Origin: Taeniopygia guttata
Lineage: Eukaryota > Chordata > Aves > Passeriformes > Estrildidae
Assembly (NCBI RefSeq): GCF_048771995.1
Contig: NC_133063.1
Coordinates: forward strand, 21,949,063 to 22,013,062
Reading direction: 5' to 3'
Length of the DNA: 64,000 bases
This document shows positions 35,601-47,225 of this stretch, piece by piece. Both the position numbers and the translations under genes were made by a program. Every line of letters starts with the position of its first letter. The stretch's first letter is position 1. Below the pieces are notes generated by a model, which was not told the DNA's origin, ran no database searches, and saw only the letters and a program-made list of their open reading frames with translations.

Positions 35601-35937
35601 GGCCCATGTGGGGAACAGCCAGCATGCGGTGTGGAACACAGCCAACCTGGGCAACTGCCACAGAAAAAAATATATCTGCACCGATGAGGGGCAAAATGAG
35701 GTGACAATCTGTCAGCACCAGGATATCCCCCTACCACAGGGGAGGAGAGAGACTCCACCTTCCTTAACCACCAACGGGAAAGCAGAGTCCCTCAACACTG
35801 CAAGGACCTCAGTGCTGCAAGAACTGACAGAGCTGGAGAAGCAGATCGAAATCATCAAGCAGGAGCTGCAACTTGCCATGGACAGGAAATCAGAGCTGGA
35901 AGAGTATGCACGGACAAATAGAACTGCAGAGCCCTAG
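35601..35937 (+). CDS. GRIN3A: GRIN3A exon 9: end of C-tail and stop
   Basis: The last coding exon completes an Arg codon and runs 112 codons to TAG at 35935-35937. The first part is variable. The second part carries [14 protein letters not shown], then a predicted coiled coil ([20 protein letters not shown] followed by [18 protein letters not shown]), the conserved distal tail of GluN3A. Family knowledge links this tail to cytoplasmic partners such as PACSIN1 and Rheb. The upstream half differs from mammals more than any other exon, as is usual for this tail. Confidence 0.95.
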
Positions 35938-36260
35938 GCCAGCATACCTGTGCCATTCCCCTTTTCTCCCTTTCTCCCCTTCCTCTGTAAAATTTGTAAC
36001 ACACTTTTGTAATGCCAGAAAGAGGTGCAAAAATAAACTAGGCAATAAGCTCTTCAGGAGAGCAGAATTGCAGCAGCCCACAGCCACTGCCACCCTACTG
36101 AGTTCTCCTCCTTTCACAGCAAGTTTCTTATTCTCCTGGAAAACACCAGCCATTCCCAAGGGACTGGAGAGACAAGGAGCATCCAATGAGAGTTCCTCGT
36201 TTCTTCACCTTACAGTACAGTGAGATTAAATTTTTTTAGCCCTTTCTGTGCATTCATTAA
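35938..36260 (+). other. GRIN3A: GRIN3A 3' UTR (probable)
   Basis: Sequence after the stop codon. An AATAAA lies at 36032-36037 and an ATTAAA at 36225-36230. The second is about 30 bp before a genomic A tract at 36258-36273, so the 3' end could be near either. A longer UTR reaching the AATAAA near 37017 cannot be excluded. Confidence 0.55.
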
Positions 36261-39200
36261 AAAAAAAAAAAAAGAAAAGAAAAATATACCAAAAAAAGGT
36301 TTAAACTGTTCATTGGCAGTATGTCCCTTTGTTGGTACATTTTTGTTGTATTCTGTGTGGGTCTAGTCTCTGTTCATGTGAAGGCTCCTCACGGATGCCT
36401 CTTTACGGCAGGTGCTGTTCTGTGTTGGCAGTCCCTTCCCTCCTGGCACAGGCTCACAAGACAAAGTCCTGGTGGCAGACTCACCACACATCATTCCTCA
36501 GCTCTGTCAGCAAATGGAGGTGTGGCTGCTCTAAAGCTGTGGTGAAGAAACTCACCCAGCTTAACACAACTTGGCAAAAACCAATCTACCACTTCTGTCT
36601 GCCTGTGAGCCTAGGCTGGGCTTCCACGCCCTCCCAGAGAGAAGCCATGCAAACGCTGCACTGACAGGTGAAGGGACGGATTCACAGTGGCACAGGACAA
36701 AGATGGGAAGGGAGAGGGGGCACTATTGTAAATCAGTATTTACCTCAAAAAGTGAAATATTTACTAGTGTGAAACTACTCCCTTAATATTCTCTGTCTTA
36801 AGATGACAATAAGGTCCTTTCCCACAGATAAGGTGACTAGAGGGGCTCTGGACCATGATTTATTCAGATTCCAAGGTCCCATCAAAACCAAAAGGAGTCA
36901 CCAAAACCACCCTGTGGATGAAGAATGAGAATTGTGATTTCAGCGGAAATGTAATGAATGGATCTCTCTCCCTTCTGGGTGATGAGGGGAAGGAAGGGTA
37001 AGCTGTTCAACATCTGAATAAACACTGCATCAACCCAACTGACTGTGTTTTTTAAATAGGTTTTCTACCAATTTTTAAAAACCACTTCCCAACACATCTT
37101 GTATTACAGAGAAAAAGAAAGTTTGTAATACTGTCTCTTAACTCTGGTCTCCCAGATAAGTCACCAAAGTAACTTTTCCCTCCCTGTTATCTCCTGCCAC
37201 CTGTAGAAATGCTGCCCAGGATTGTTCTTGTTAGGTGTAGTTCAAATGCTGCAGGCAGATTGAGGAAGACATTCTACCTATTTGCATCTCTAACCTTTGA
37301 AAAGCCCTTGTATATGAAAAGCTCTGCATCAGCACTAAAAGCTGATCACAGTGAGACCCAGACTAATTAGCCTCAAGAGCTCTTTGTTCCCTGCTCAGGG
37401 CTTGTTCTCTGATTTTCTGTGTCTGCTCCTTCCAATACAGTAACATGGGGAAGAGAAATTAGCACATAAACTAGGGAATCCTGGGATCCACAGGCCTGCA
37501 CCTTGGTAGGTCTAATAGATCTGGCATGTCCCCACATTCCTGACAAACTTGATGGGCAAGGCACTGAGGTTACTTTTGTTGCCTTCCCTTCCCCTCCCTC
37601 CCCACTTTAGATAATCCGATTTCTAGAAAGAGCTTTTTTTTGTGCAGCATCTGGCACCTCACAACCTCCAACATGATTTGTTTAGAATACATGAATAGTG
37701 CTCTTTTCATTAAAACACTAGGAAAGAAGTATTTCAGGCCAATTTTGTAAGTATTTTTATCAAGGCTTTTATGTCCTTATCTCTACACATGAGCCCAGAA
37801 ACATATTATTTAAAAAATTAAAAATGTTAATCATATCTTAAACAAAAATGTTTTGCTTCAGAGCTCCAAACACCAAATCCTTCAACAAATCAGACTTCAT
37901 TCAAAAGCAAAAATACAAATGAAAAAGTGTCAACCTCCTAATAACTACTATTAAGTAAGTATTATTTCTGGTAGTTGTCTGCAATCTGCAAAATACGGAT
38001 TGCTCTGAATTAGTGCATCACCAACTGTGCCTTTTCAGAAAAGACTCAACTTATTGCTGCCCAACAAAGACATACTATTTTCTTGCTCAGCCACTGCTCC
38101 AGCCTGATCCCCTGGGCCCAAGAGATTGCTGTGGGTTTCTGTGCAAAGGGGAGTAGCACAGGCACATCAATGCCTGCAGACTGTGGCAGAGAGGAGGATC
38201 TGCTGTGCCAGAAGGTGCACGGGAGACTGGAGATGAGGTTTTTTCTTTCTTGTCTAAGACACTGTGTTTAGAGAATATTTTAATAAAGAATACCATCACC
38301 GCTTTACTTTTTTTACCCCAGTACTTACTAGTCCTGATAAATTTTTAAACTATTTCCATACATTCTGTTTCTCAGTGGTTTAATTAAATGTAATTAAAAC
38401 CACCGAGAAACTCAGTGACTGGGGACAGACAGAGGGGCTTTGCAGCTCTGCTGGGGCTGCAAAGTTCAGGCTGCTGTTCACAGCTGTAAAAGGAACTCCT
38501 GCTGCTGTAGCAAAGCTGTTTGAAGACACAGTTTATTCATGAGCCAGGTCCTGGTGTGATGAAGAAGCACCTGTACCCCAAAATCTACCAGCAGCATTTC
38601 CACATCATTCCTTAGGCAATTTGCTGCCAGAACCTGTAATCCCAGGAGCAATTTCCAGGGAAAGGGGAACAGGTTCTACTCATTCCTTCTAACAGCTCTT
38701 ACACCATGGCATGAACTCTCAGCAGCCCAGATTCCCCTTGGAAAGGCAGGATGCCACCTTCTTCTCACTTTTCAGGATTCCTCATCATTTACAAGACTTT
38801 ACTCATATATTCTGAATGCTTTCACCAAGATAATGGATAGTGTAAGAGCCTGTGATGAAGTCCTTTTACTTTGTATCTGGTATTTCCTGCAGGGAGGGGA
38901 TGGGGGAAGGCAGGAGATTCCATGCTTCAGGGAAGGGACACCCATGAGACAAACCTCTGACAGGTGCACCTTCCACGCAAATTAAATTTACAGGGAAAAC
39001 ATTACACCCTAGGAAGAAATGTCACAATCAACAACTTCCCATTTTGATTTTAGGAACAGGCTTCAAATGCTCCAAGCACAGGGACCACTGAGACTCTAAG
39101 CCACACCACATCCCTGCCAAAATTCCCAGCAGCCATGACAAAATGGCTGCAGAAATAATGCAGCATCCTGGCCCTCCTGTTGTGTCAGGAATAAACTACT

Positions 39201-40499
39201 GAGAATAGAGCTCAAGGGACAAAAGTTGTTCTAGCTGAGCATATTTTGAAAGGAGAGGAAGGAAGAGATCAAGTACCTCTAGTGTAGAAGTTTAAAGCTT
39301 GTGAGAAATGTTTCCAAGAACTGGACAAAGGATGGGAGAGCAGACAGACAGTACCAGAGGCAGGACAACCAGAAAAAATAAACCAAACAACATCTTCAAT
39401 AAGAATTTGTATTTTCATCCTTCCAGCTTCCATGTATTCTCTATTAAAGTCTTCAGAGGCGGTTCTATAGCTGAACTAGACAGAACTGCAAGATACCTAT
39501 TTCTAACAATCTCTCTTCACAAGTTCTCTTCTGACTTTATAATCAAATACCACAAATTGTCATATTAAACCCAGGTGACTGCTGAATTCTCCCTGGCTCC
39601 TCTTCACAGGGATAGTCCTGCTTTCCTTTCTGCCTGTTCTAATGTAATTTCTGCATTCCTGCTAAATGTTAACAAAATGACTGTCAGAAAGAAAATTTTT
39701 TCAAAACCACAGAGGTACAGAATGTAATTCTCCTTATAAAGATAGCAAATTATTGTGAGTAGCAGCAGAGAAACAGACACATATATACATGCATTCAGCT
39801 TAAACCTAATTAGGGGAGGAAAAAAGTTGTAAACTAAAGACCACTCCTCTCACAACAAATTCATGTTGGTAAACGGAATTCAGAGGTGCTTCAAGACAGT
39901 TCCCGCATCAGATCTCTGGATTTAGGTTATCAAGACAGGCATTTCTTATAACTGGCACTGACCACTCAGATGAAATTTGGATTATTCTTTCCATTATATA
40001 CTTATCTACCACAGAGCCACAGCTTCTTGTGTCACAAACTCATGGGCTGTTTCCTATCTCGCCATCCCCCACAGTGGGAAAGACAGAAATTCATGAATCT
40101 TTCCAAGAGCCTCTCTCCCCTCACAAGTTCCCTGATTGTTTCTGTTCTCTGGTTCCACGTACAGACGACGTGGGGAAGGTGGAGGAGGGATCACTACTTG
40201 TAAAGAGGTGAAAACTGTTTTAACCAGACATAGTTAAAATGGACTCAAAGATCAGAACGGGACGTGGGCAGGAAACCATCACAATTTCCAACGGTGGCCA
40301 CACGGTGGCACCAACGCACTGAGCTGCAAGTGGAGCCACAGCCCCCATGGACTGTACCTGGAGCAAAGTGTAACACAGCTAAAGAGCAGGCTCAGAACAG
40401 ACACTGCTAATGAGGTTTTCTGCAGGCACACCACTGCAAAGCTGAGGGCAGCCCATCCCACAGAACACCTTCACCCTCACATGGCTACAGATGTCTCAC
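36261..40499. other. Intergenic stretch between GRIN3A and RNF20 exon
   Basis: Starts with an A-rich tract (36258-36292). The rest is unique-looking AT-rich sequence without named repeats. I searched the minus strand for further RNF20 exons (coiled coil, RING finger) and saw none in the open frames, although in normal gene order the 3' half of RNF20 should lie here. Confidence 0.6.
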
Positions 40500-40619
40500 C
40501 TTGAGCTTTTCATTCTGTGTTGTTACTTCCTCAAGATCCTGACGTAGTTCCTCCAGTTCATTAAGGCGATTCCCAGCAAGCTCTTTATTCTCTTCCAGCT
40601 CTGCATTCATCTCCTCAAA
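40500..40619 (-). CDS. RNF20: RNF20 (BRE1A) single exon, 40 codons
   Basis: On the minus strand, 120 bp between the acceptor agtttatcccaacag and the donor gtgaga read as 40 codons without a stop. It begins FEEMNAELEENKELAGNRLN and ends QNEKLK. This matches a coiled-coil segment in the middle of RNF20, the E3 ligase subunit that monoubiquitinates histone H2B with RNF40, and it is closer to RNF20 than to RNF40 (VTTQNEKLK, ENKELA). In my recollection it is exactly one in-phase exon's worth. The opposite orientation to GRIN3A agrees with the usual convergent arrangement. The rest of the gene is not visible on either side, so this is either a lone remnant or a sign of rearrangement. It lies about 0.3 kb from the retroviral cluster. 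Confidence 0.85.
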
Positions 40620-40895
40620 CTGTTGGGATAAACTGCTTGTAAATCCTGCTGTTAATGTGTCTCCTGAGAATGCTAATGAACTATCTGTTCGTGCAGTGAA
40701 GCACAGACTGAGCAGTCAGGTAACTTGACCAAGAGAGACAGAGTCTAATTCCACCAGGTGTTTTTTAAGTAGAAACCTCATACACAGACAAAATGGCTTA
40801 CATAGAGTCATCCAGCTTTGTGGCACAAGATCTAAAAATTTAAGAAAAATTATGTTAAAGAGTTTGTAATATCCCCAATCCCAGTCTCTCCCAAA
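40620..40895. other. Short unassigned stretch before the retroviral cluster
   Basis: RNF20 intron-like sequence grading into the 5' edge of retroviral remnant A. No LTR with clear TG..CA ends was identified here, so the left border of the retroviral material is not defined. Confidence 0.4.
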
Positions 40896-42156
40896 ATGTC
40901 TCCCCACAAAGTGTCCTCCCTGAGGCACAAGATGGCGGACACCCCATGGCGTTTCCCGCCACTTTTGCTCCCCCTTCCCATAAACCCCTTCCAGTTTCTT
41001 CCTTCCTGCCTCTTCCCGAAACCCCTTCCTCCTGGCAACCAACCCCTTCCACTCCCAAGGTTTTCCCGCCTATACCTTCCCTCTGCCCACCTCCTCTCAT
41101 GAATTATGCATTACCTTTCCCTCAGACTCCACCCCTTGGGGGAGTTTCCCACCAACATCCACTCCCCCTGGCCCTAACTCCACCCCTTCTGCCTCCTCCT
41201 CCAGTTCACACGACCTCACTTCCAGTTCCCACGATTCAAGTCCCGGGAGGGAGCGTGGGAACTGCAGCCTACCCAGTCCCCTGCCTGCCTTCACTGCCGC
41301 ACCAGTCACCTACACCCCGCATTGTGGGGGGGGTAGGCCTGAAACACAATGGTCCCCCATATCACAGCAAGTGATAAAAGATTCATGTAAAGCCCAAAAA
41401 GAATTTGGCAGGGAAAGTGAATTTTTCCAAGGTCTTTTAAAGGCAACATTATCCTCTGCTGAGTATGTACCAGCAGATCTGAGGACTCTCTTTTCATGTT
41501 TGATAATACAAGCAGTGTTCTTAGTCTGGGAATCAACATGGAAAAGAGAAATAAGGGATTTGTTGCCAGATCTATGGGCTAATCAGGACACCTCTATAGA
41601 TACGGATGGGACAATAATATCAGTAGATCACTTGTGCGGGGTAGGAGATTGGGACTCAGGCCCTAAACAAGCAGATAATATTCCGCAGGAAGCATTAAAG
41701 TTAAGTACGAAAGCAGCAGAAAAAGCCTTCTTTAAGTTAAAACCTATCGACCCAGTTATTAATTATCTTTGTATTAAGCAGGAACCTTCTGAGTCTTTTG
41801 TTAGATTAATTGATAGACTACATAGAGCCATAGACCTACAAGTACCAGATGAGGGGCTCAGGAGGGGGATCATCACAGAAATCGCAAAGCAAAATGCAAA
41901 TGAAGCCTGCAGAAATGTGATCCTCAGCCTTCCCTTGGACCCTGAGCCCATGTTACAGAATATGCTAGAAGTCTGTGCCAGAAAAGTCATCATTCCCACA
42001 GGAGATCACCAAGAGCCTCTCCCATCTCCAAACAGGACAGTCTCCATTGCAGAAGCTACACCCTTGCACTCAACTCGCCGCTTCCCGGGGCTGCCAAGAG
42101 GGCCTCAAAAAGACCCTTCATGCCATCTCTGTCAGCAGAAGGGTCATTGGGCTTAA
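40896..42156 (+). pseudogene. Class II ERV remnant A: gag (broken)
   Basis: The 5' part encodes a proline-rich linker (Pro, Ser and Thr-rich, about 40946-41370). The capsid region follows in another frame from about 41340, so at least one frameshift separates them. The capsid part shows the betaretrovirus-like major homology region (KQEPSESFVRLIDRL near 41780) and the downstream NANEACRNVI box. One zinc-knuckle start (CHLCQQKGHW) is cut by a stop near 42155. It was the structural polyprotein of an old provirus. It resembles the second gag at 43.2 kb in order of motifs but is clearly diverged from it, so it comes from a different family or subfamily. Confidence 0.85.
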
Positions 42157-42780
42157 CAGTGCCCAATGAGGGATGATTTCTTGAAATTTAAAAATCAACA
42201 ACAAGGGCGAGGAATTTCCCACCAGGGAGGAAATAAAAAAACCTAGAAGATCAGCGCAGTCCCTCCCTGCATGCAGACACAAATGACGTGGGACAAGAAC
42301 CATCATTAGAGCGGAGGAGCAGAGATATTCAGCACCCACCTGAAGCCACAGACAACAATACACCGGACATGACTTTATCAAATAAGAAAAATAATACAGG
42401 AGACGAAGTTACATTCTTATCCAGGTTTTGGCTAGGTCGAGACCCCGATCATCCAAAATCCATTCTTAACACCTGTTCTAATTTTTCCTCTCTTTAGGCT
42501 AGCCTTAGCTGAGCCTCTGTACCTTAAAGACACAGACTGGCGGTTCATCACAGGTGACACCCAGAACCCCGGAATCTGGCAGAATATCCACTGCTCCACC
42601 CAATGCACCACCCCTTGAGGCTATGTCACCTGGTCACACCCCCTTTCCCACAACACCAACATCTCCGCCCTCTTCCTACGTTGCTTCGGCGCAAGGCTCC
42701 ACTCTCCAGGACCCTGCCCATCACCTTCCTGTTTCCCACGCCCCACCTTCTAGATCCCACAGTGACATGGGGGGTGGGAG
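42157..42780 (+). pseudogene. ERV remnant A: post-gag/pro-region debris
   Basis: After the interrupted zinc knuckle the frame is broken by several stops. Around 42520-42615 a short patch (DTDWRFITGD then NPGIWQNIHC) parallels the DWHFIT patch of provirus B at 44.32 kb, which marks the region between nucleocapsid and protease. The sequence then becomes Pro-rich in translation and joins an antisense LTR. No protease active site was seen in A. Confidence 0.55.
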
Positions 42781-43195
42781 TGCCAGGCCTGGGAAACAGA
42801 AAGTGGTCAGTGATGCCAATCTTCTGTTCCTGGCTAAAAGCCAGGGAATCTCAGAAAATGGGAAACTGGACAAGACAAATGCAGATCTGAACCAAGGTGG
42901 TTAATCAAATGTTCTCCCTTTATTTGAGATAAGATGGTAGTTTATATAAGCTTCTACATAGTTTACAAAAACAAAGACACTCTGATTGGCAAGCTAACAT
43001 TGTTTACCTTTTCCTTAAGGTGGCCTGAACCTTACACTATAAAACCTATTCTAATTCACACCCAGACAGCCCAGTGGTCCCCGTCACACCTTAATACTAT
43101 TTCTATCTGTGCCACAAGCTCTGAATTTCTAACTGCGTCAGAGGCTTGGAAGGCCTCACAAGGCCCAAATCTGAGGCCTAGACTGGAGTAGCTCA
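42781..43195 (-). mobile_element. Antisense solo LTR (probable)
   Basis: On the minus strand the order is TG start (TGAGCTACTCC, right edge 43195), a CCAAT box (ccaatcaga, complement of 42982-42990), a TATA box (ttatataaa, complement of 42941-42949) and AATAAA (complement of 42919-42924). Only about 20 bp separate TATA and poly(A) signal, as in alpharetrovirus-type LTRs. It sits between gag remnant A and gag B, in the opposite orientation. The left edge is a guess, since no clean target duplication was found. Confidence 0.55.
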
Positions 43196-43231
43196 AATCT
43201 CATAACTTATGTCCTCTTTCTCTCAAAAATG

Positions 43232-44168
43232 CTGCAACACTGGCTCGAGTAACCTACAATGCAAGAGGGCAACATCCAAGATGGGAACCCCTCTCGTATG
43301 AATGCATAAGGGAGCGATGTAAAACCAAACGCGAATTCGGCCTTAAAAGTGAATTCTTTAGGAGCATTTTAAAGGCAACATTTAACTCTAACACCAGGGT
43401 CCCTGCCGATTTGAAGCGTCTGTTTAGTTGCCTGCTCCCTCAATCAGAGTATAAAATGTGGGAAAGAACTTGGAAGAGGTTAGCAGAGGACCTCCTTCCA
43501 GGTATTTTACAGAGCACCAATTATACCACAGACATAGAAGAAGATGAAATCACCATAGACCACCTTGTTGGTGAGGGTGACTGGAGGCAAGCTCAGAAGC
43601 AGGCAGCAGGGATTCCTAGGGCTGTGTTAGGTCTGACAAAAGACGCTGCAGTGTGGGCATTCCTTAGCATGCCCTCTATGGAACCTGTAATATCTTATAT
43701 TGCTCTTAAGCAGTCTGTTACAGAGCCATTCATTGACTTTGTTGACTGGGTGAGAGCCGCTGTAGAGAAGAGTGTGGAAGGGCAGGAGTTCCAAGATCAG
43801 CTCACACTAGAGATCATCACCACCAATGCGAATGAGGCTTGTCGGCAGGTCATCTTGGCACTTCTAGCATCCCCTCCACCGATGCTTGATCAGGTTATCG
43901 AGGAGTGCACAAGAAAGGCCACCCTGATAGCTGAGGACTTGATGACAAATCCACGGGAAACGTGGCTTCAACATCAGCGGCCCCAAAAACTCCAGCATCG
44001 AGGCCTTTACCACCTAAAAGCTGATGTTTTCACTACATGCAGGAGGGCAACTTCATCAGCCAGTGCCCCATCCTGGGAATGGCATCTCCACAAGTGGGGA
44101 AGGACGGGGAGGGGGAGACCTTTAACCAGTCAAAATACTAATTGTGGAGCACAGACCTACCCCGCGTG
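43232..44168 (+). pseudogene. Class II ERV provirus B: gag (capsid region)
   Basis: Open for about 300 codons from around 43232, in the frame that carries the capsid. It parallels gag A: SEFFRSILKATF, the FSCLLPQSEYKMWERTW box, the major homology region (KQSVTEPFIDFVDWV near 43710) and NANEACRQVILALL. The C-terminal part loses resemblance to a nucleocapsid: no intact CCHC knuckle is visible, consistent with a frameshift near 43.95-44.0 kb. The matrix region and 5' LTR are missing or replaced by the antisense LTR. It is a non-functional fossil. Confidence 0.85.
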
Positions 44169-44990
44169 ATGATACAAATGGGGTAGGTCAAGGCATTGCT
44201 GCAAAGGCCGCCGTACATCACATCATACCAAGTATCAGCAGCCAAGCTTATACCACAGACAACAATGAACCATACCAGTTAAGACTCACTAAAGCTGTTC
44301 ATTTCTCCAACCAGGACTGGCACTTCATCACAGCGACAGCAGAGCTTCTGCCCCGCATTCGAGATTGTGAGACTGGCAGATGGAACGATCTACTAAACTG
44401 CAAGTACCTTGTCACTGGGGACACCAAGCACACCCCACATGAGATAGAGGTCCCTCCTGCCATCCTTTCACTTGATCCTAGGACTTGCTATTTCATGGTG
44501 TCCACCCCCATCTCTTCCTGCCGGAGGGACAGATCATTGTACCAGCCATTCCAGTGCCTTGTCTTTCGTGTGATGATCTGGACCTCTCTGTTTTTTACAC
44601 TGAGATGCTGGGAGAGGAGAAGCCCCTCATATGGTGTGGCCTTAAGAGCGAGAGGCATTCCATTCAACTTCAGGGGATGATGGACACAGGGGCAGACGTG
44701 ACGGTCATTCCCCCACACAAATGGCCGCTACAGTGGGAGCTGCAAAGTGTAGGCAGCACAGTTTTAGGTGTTGGGGGTCCACAATTGGCACAACAATCTA
44801 AGAGCATAGTCCAAATTACAGGGCCAAATGGGCAATTAGCGTCTGTATGCCCATTCATTTTAAATTCAAAATTCAGTCTGGGGAAGAGATGCCATGTCCC
44901 AGTGGGGGGCCAAATTGGAACAGCTGGCCCCTCAGGATTTTTAGGTGTGGCCACTGAAGCACGCCCTACCCAAATACTCAATTGGCTCAC
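44169..44990 (+). pseudogene. ERV B: dUTPase-like remnant and protease
   Basis: A short patch (DWHFITATAELLPRI near 44320) leads into a region ending FLPEGQIIVPAIPVP, which in class II elements precedes the protease and may be the end of a dUTPase domain (inference). The retroviral aspartic protease follows, with the active-site motif DTGAD at 44683-44697 and a flap-like GVGGPQ. The frame changes between the two parts around 44485-44680, so a frameshift or ribosomal-frameshift remnant is present. The protease is continuous with the reverse transcriptase downstream. Confidence 0.8.
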
Positions 44991-45625
44991 TGATATGCCG
45001 GTCTGGGTAGAGCAGTGGCCGCTAAGCAAGGAAAAATTAAGAGTGCTCACTCAGATTGTGAAGGAGGAACTGGACAAAGACCATATAGTAGAAACCAACA
45101 GCCCTTGGAATTCTCCGGTTTTTGTTATTAAGAAGCTGGGGAAGGACAAGTGGTGCCTCCTCCATGATCTGAGAAAGATTAATAATGTCATCGAGGACAT
45201 GGTGTCTCTTCAACCAGGGATGTCTTCCCCATCTATGCTCCCCCAAAACTGGAAATTGGCAGTAATTGACATCAAGGATTGTTTCTTTCAAATTCCCCTG
45301 CACCCAGCTAATGCACCGTGCTTTGCCTTCTCTGTGCCCTCCATCAACAGAGAGGGTCCAATGAAGCGCCACCACTGTGGATGAAGAACGAGTTCTCCCA
45401 CAGTGGATGAAGAACAGTCCCCCCATCTGTCAGTGGTATGTCACCAGATTCTGTCCCTGGTGCACCCCAAGTGGGAGAACTGTATCTTATACCATTATAT
45501 GGATGATGTCCTTGTTTGTGCCCACAGTGACAATGCATTTGCAGAGGCATTGGAGGACACTATCGCAGCCTTGTCGGCAGCCGGATTTGAGTTACAAAAA
45601 GAAAAGGTGCAACAACTGCTGCCTT
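44991..45625 (+). pseudogene. ERV B: reverse transcriptase, first part (broken)
   Basis: The RT begins after WLTDMPVWVEQWPLSKEKL and shows WNSPVFVIKK, the first catalytic block (VIDIKDCFFQIPL near 45270) and YMDD at 45496-45507. Between them the frame is lost: a premature stop at about 45382 and a shift near 45430-45445 put LPQWMKNSPPICQWYV in another frame. The coding sequence is cut at about 45625 by an inserted LTR and resumes at about 46153. Confidence 0.9.
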
Positions 45626-46152
45626 GTGTAGGATATGGGAAGGGAAATGAGGAGATTGAGATGCCATGGGAGGAGACCATTGTATAAGAAACTACACCCC
45701 TTTTTCTGTCCATCAAGTTACTGTTCAGTCCCATGTTCTAGAAAGTTCATTGTTCTGTGTTTGTTCATTGGCCCCTGTACCTTGCTAACCACCCCCTTGT
45801 CCTTCCATTGGTTGTTCCCTGATCACCCCATCCCTGCTCCTCTCCTTGTCCCTTCCCAGGTTGGTTCCCTTCAGCAGTTACCACTCCTACCCTGTCCCGG
45901 TTACATACACTAGACCCTCCCTACCTGGGGCTGGCTTTCTTTGCTGCCTCTGACCCCTTCAGCCTGTTTTGTTGCTTCTCAATCAGCAGAGCTGGAATTT
46001 CAAGCAGCCAGGCTCTCTTGCTTCACTGGTTAGCCTTCATTACTACACCTGCACCTCAAGCGCCTGGTGGTATGCAGGAGCTAGCCGCACTGACCAAGGA
46101 GTTCACTCTTGGGAAGGTGGCCCTCAAGGTGACTTCTGCCCGCGAGGCCGTA
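45626..46152 (+). mobile_element. Solo LTR inserted in RT (family shared with 48.8 kb)
   Basis: About 525 bp separate two adjacent parts of the same RT domain. It shares with the LTR at 48785 the block gagatgccatgggag and the U3 elements ttccattggttgtt and cccttgt. Flanks gcctt (45621-45625) and gactt (46153-46157) look like a 5-bp target duplication with one mismatch. Both LTRs have the same orientation as provirus B. Exact ends are uncertain by a few bases, and no clear AATAAA was found in this copy. Confidence 0.75.
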
Positions 46153-47225
46153 GACTTGGAAGTATCTGGGCCTCGAGATCAGCAACAGAACGATCATGCC
46201 TCAGAGACCAACTATAAATGACAACCCCAAGATGTTACGGGACCTCCATCAGCTGTGTGGGTCTTTAAACTGGATCAGGCCCTGGCTGGGGCTCACCACG
46301 GGGGACCTATCCCCCCTCTTCAACTTACTGAGGGAGGGGGAGGGAGGAGTTGGATTTCCTGAGGGCTCTGACCCAGGAGGCCAAGGCTGCTTTAGAGAAA
46401 GTCCAATCCACCTTGGCAGACAGGCAAGCCCACCAGTGCCATGAGGGCCTGCTCTTCCGATTCATCATTCTTGGTAAGTTGCCGCATCTCCATGGGCTGA
46501 TTTTCCAATGGGACACAGACCAACGGGATCCCCTCTTGATCATAGAGTTGGTGTTCCTTGGTCATCAGTTGTCCAAAAGCATCACCAGGCCACAATAGTT
46601 GATAGCCCAGCTGATCATGCGGGCCAGGGCTCGCCTGAGGGTGCTGGCAGGGTGTGACTTCATGTGCATTCATCTCCCTGTTAAAACATCCACAGGAAGA
46701 CTGTCTAAGGAAACACTCGAGCACTTGCTTCAGACCAATGAAAACTTACAGTTCTCCCTGGACAGCTACACGAGACAAATTCTTATTAACCAGCCAGGCC
46801 ATAAATTATTTGAAACACAGTTTGATTTGATTCCAAAAAATACTCAAAGTAACGAACCGCTGAAGGCACTGACCATTTTCACCAATGCATCCACAGGGTC
46901 CCACAAGTCTGTGTGACATGGAAGGACCCCCAGACTTAGCAGTGGGAAGCTGACATTAAGGTTGTGGAGGGTTCTCCACAAGTTGCTTAACTGGACGCTG
47001 TTGTCAGCACCTTCGAGAGATTTTCAGAACCAAATAATACTGTTACAGATTCAGCTTACATGCCGTGTCCAGGGCAGAGCATGCAGTGCTCAAGGAGGTT
47101 TCCAATCCAGTGATATTTGGCTTGCTCTAAAAATTGATCCATCTGATTTCCCACGGAGAGCAACCCTTTTATGTAATGCATGTGAGGTCGCACACCGACC
47201 TCCCCAGTTTTACCGCGGAAGGTAA
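46153..47225 (+). pseudogene. ERV B: RT thumb/connection and RNase H (broken)
   Basis: Resumes with KYLGLEISNRTI, then the thumb motif DLHQLCGSLNWIRPWL near 46240 and the connection domain (ARARLRVLAGCD near 46620). The RNase H region begins near 46880 (LTIFTNASTGSH, corresponding to the TDAS block) and ends HVRSHTDLPS plus NRRADAL near 47190-47240. Several frame changes and stops break it, for example near 46320-46350 and 46917, so no continuous product is possible. Confidence 0.85.

Noticed and set aside
36258..36292. Genomic A tract as the tail of a processed pseudogene
   Set aside because: The sequence before it is the GRIN3A 3' UTR in its own gene context with introns upstream. The tract is more likely a simple A-rich repeat near the transcript end.
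40946..41374. Proline-rich 142-codon open frame as a host gene
   Set aside because: It leads into a retroviral capsid in the neighbouring frame, which fits the proline-rich linker of gag.
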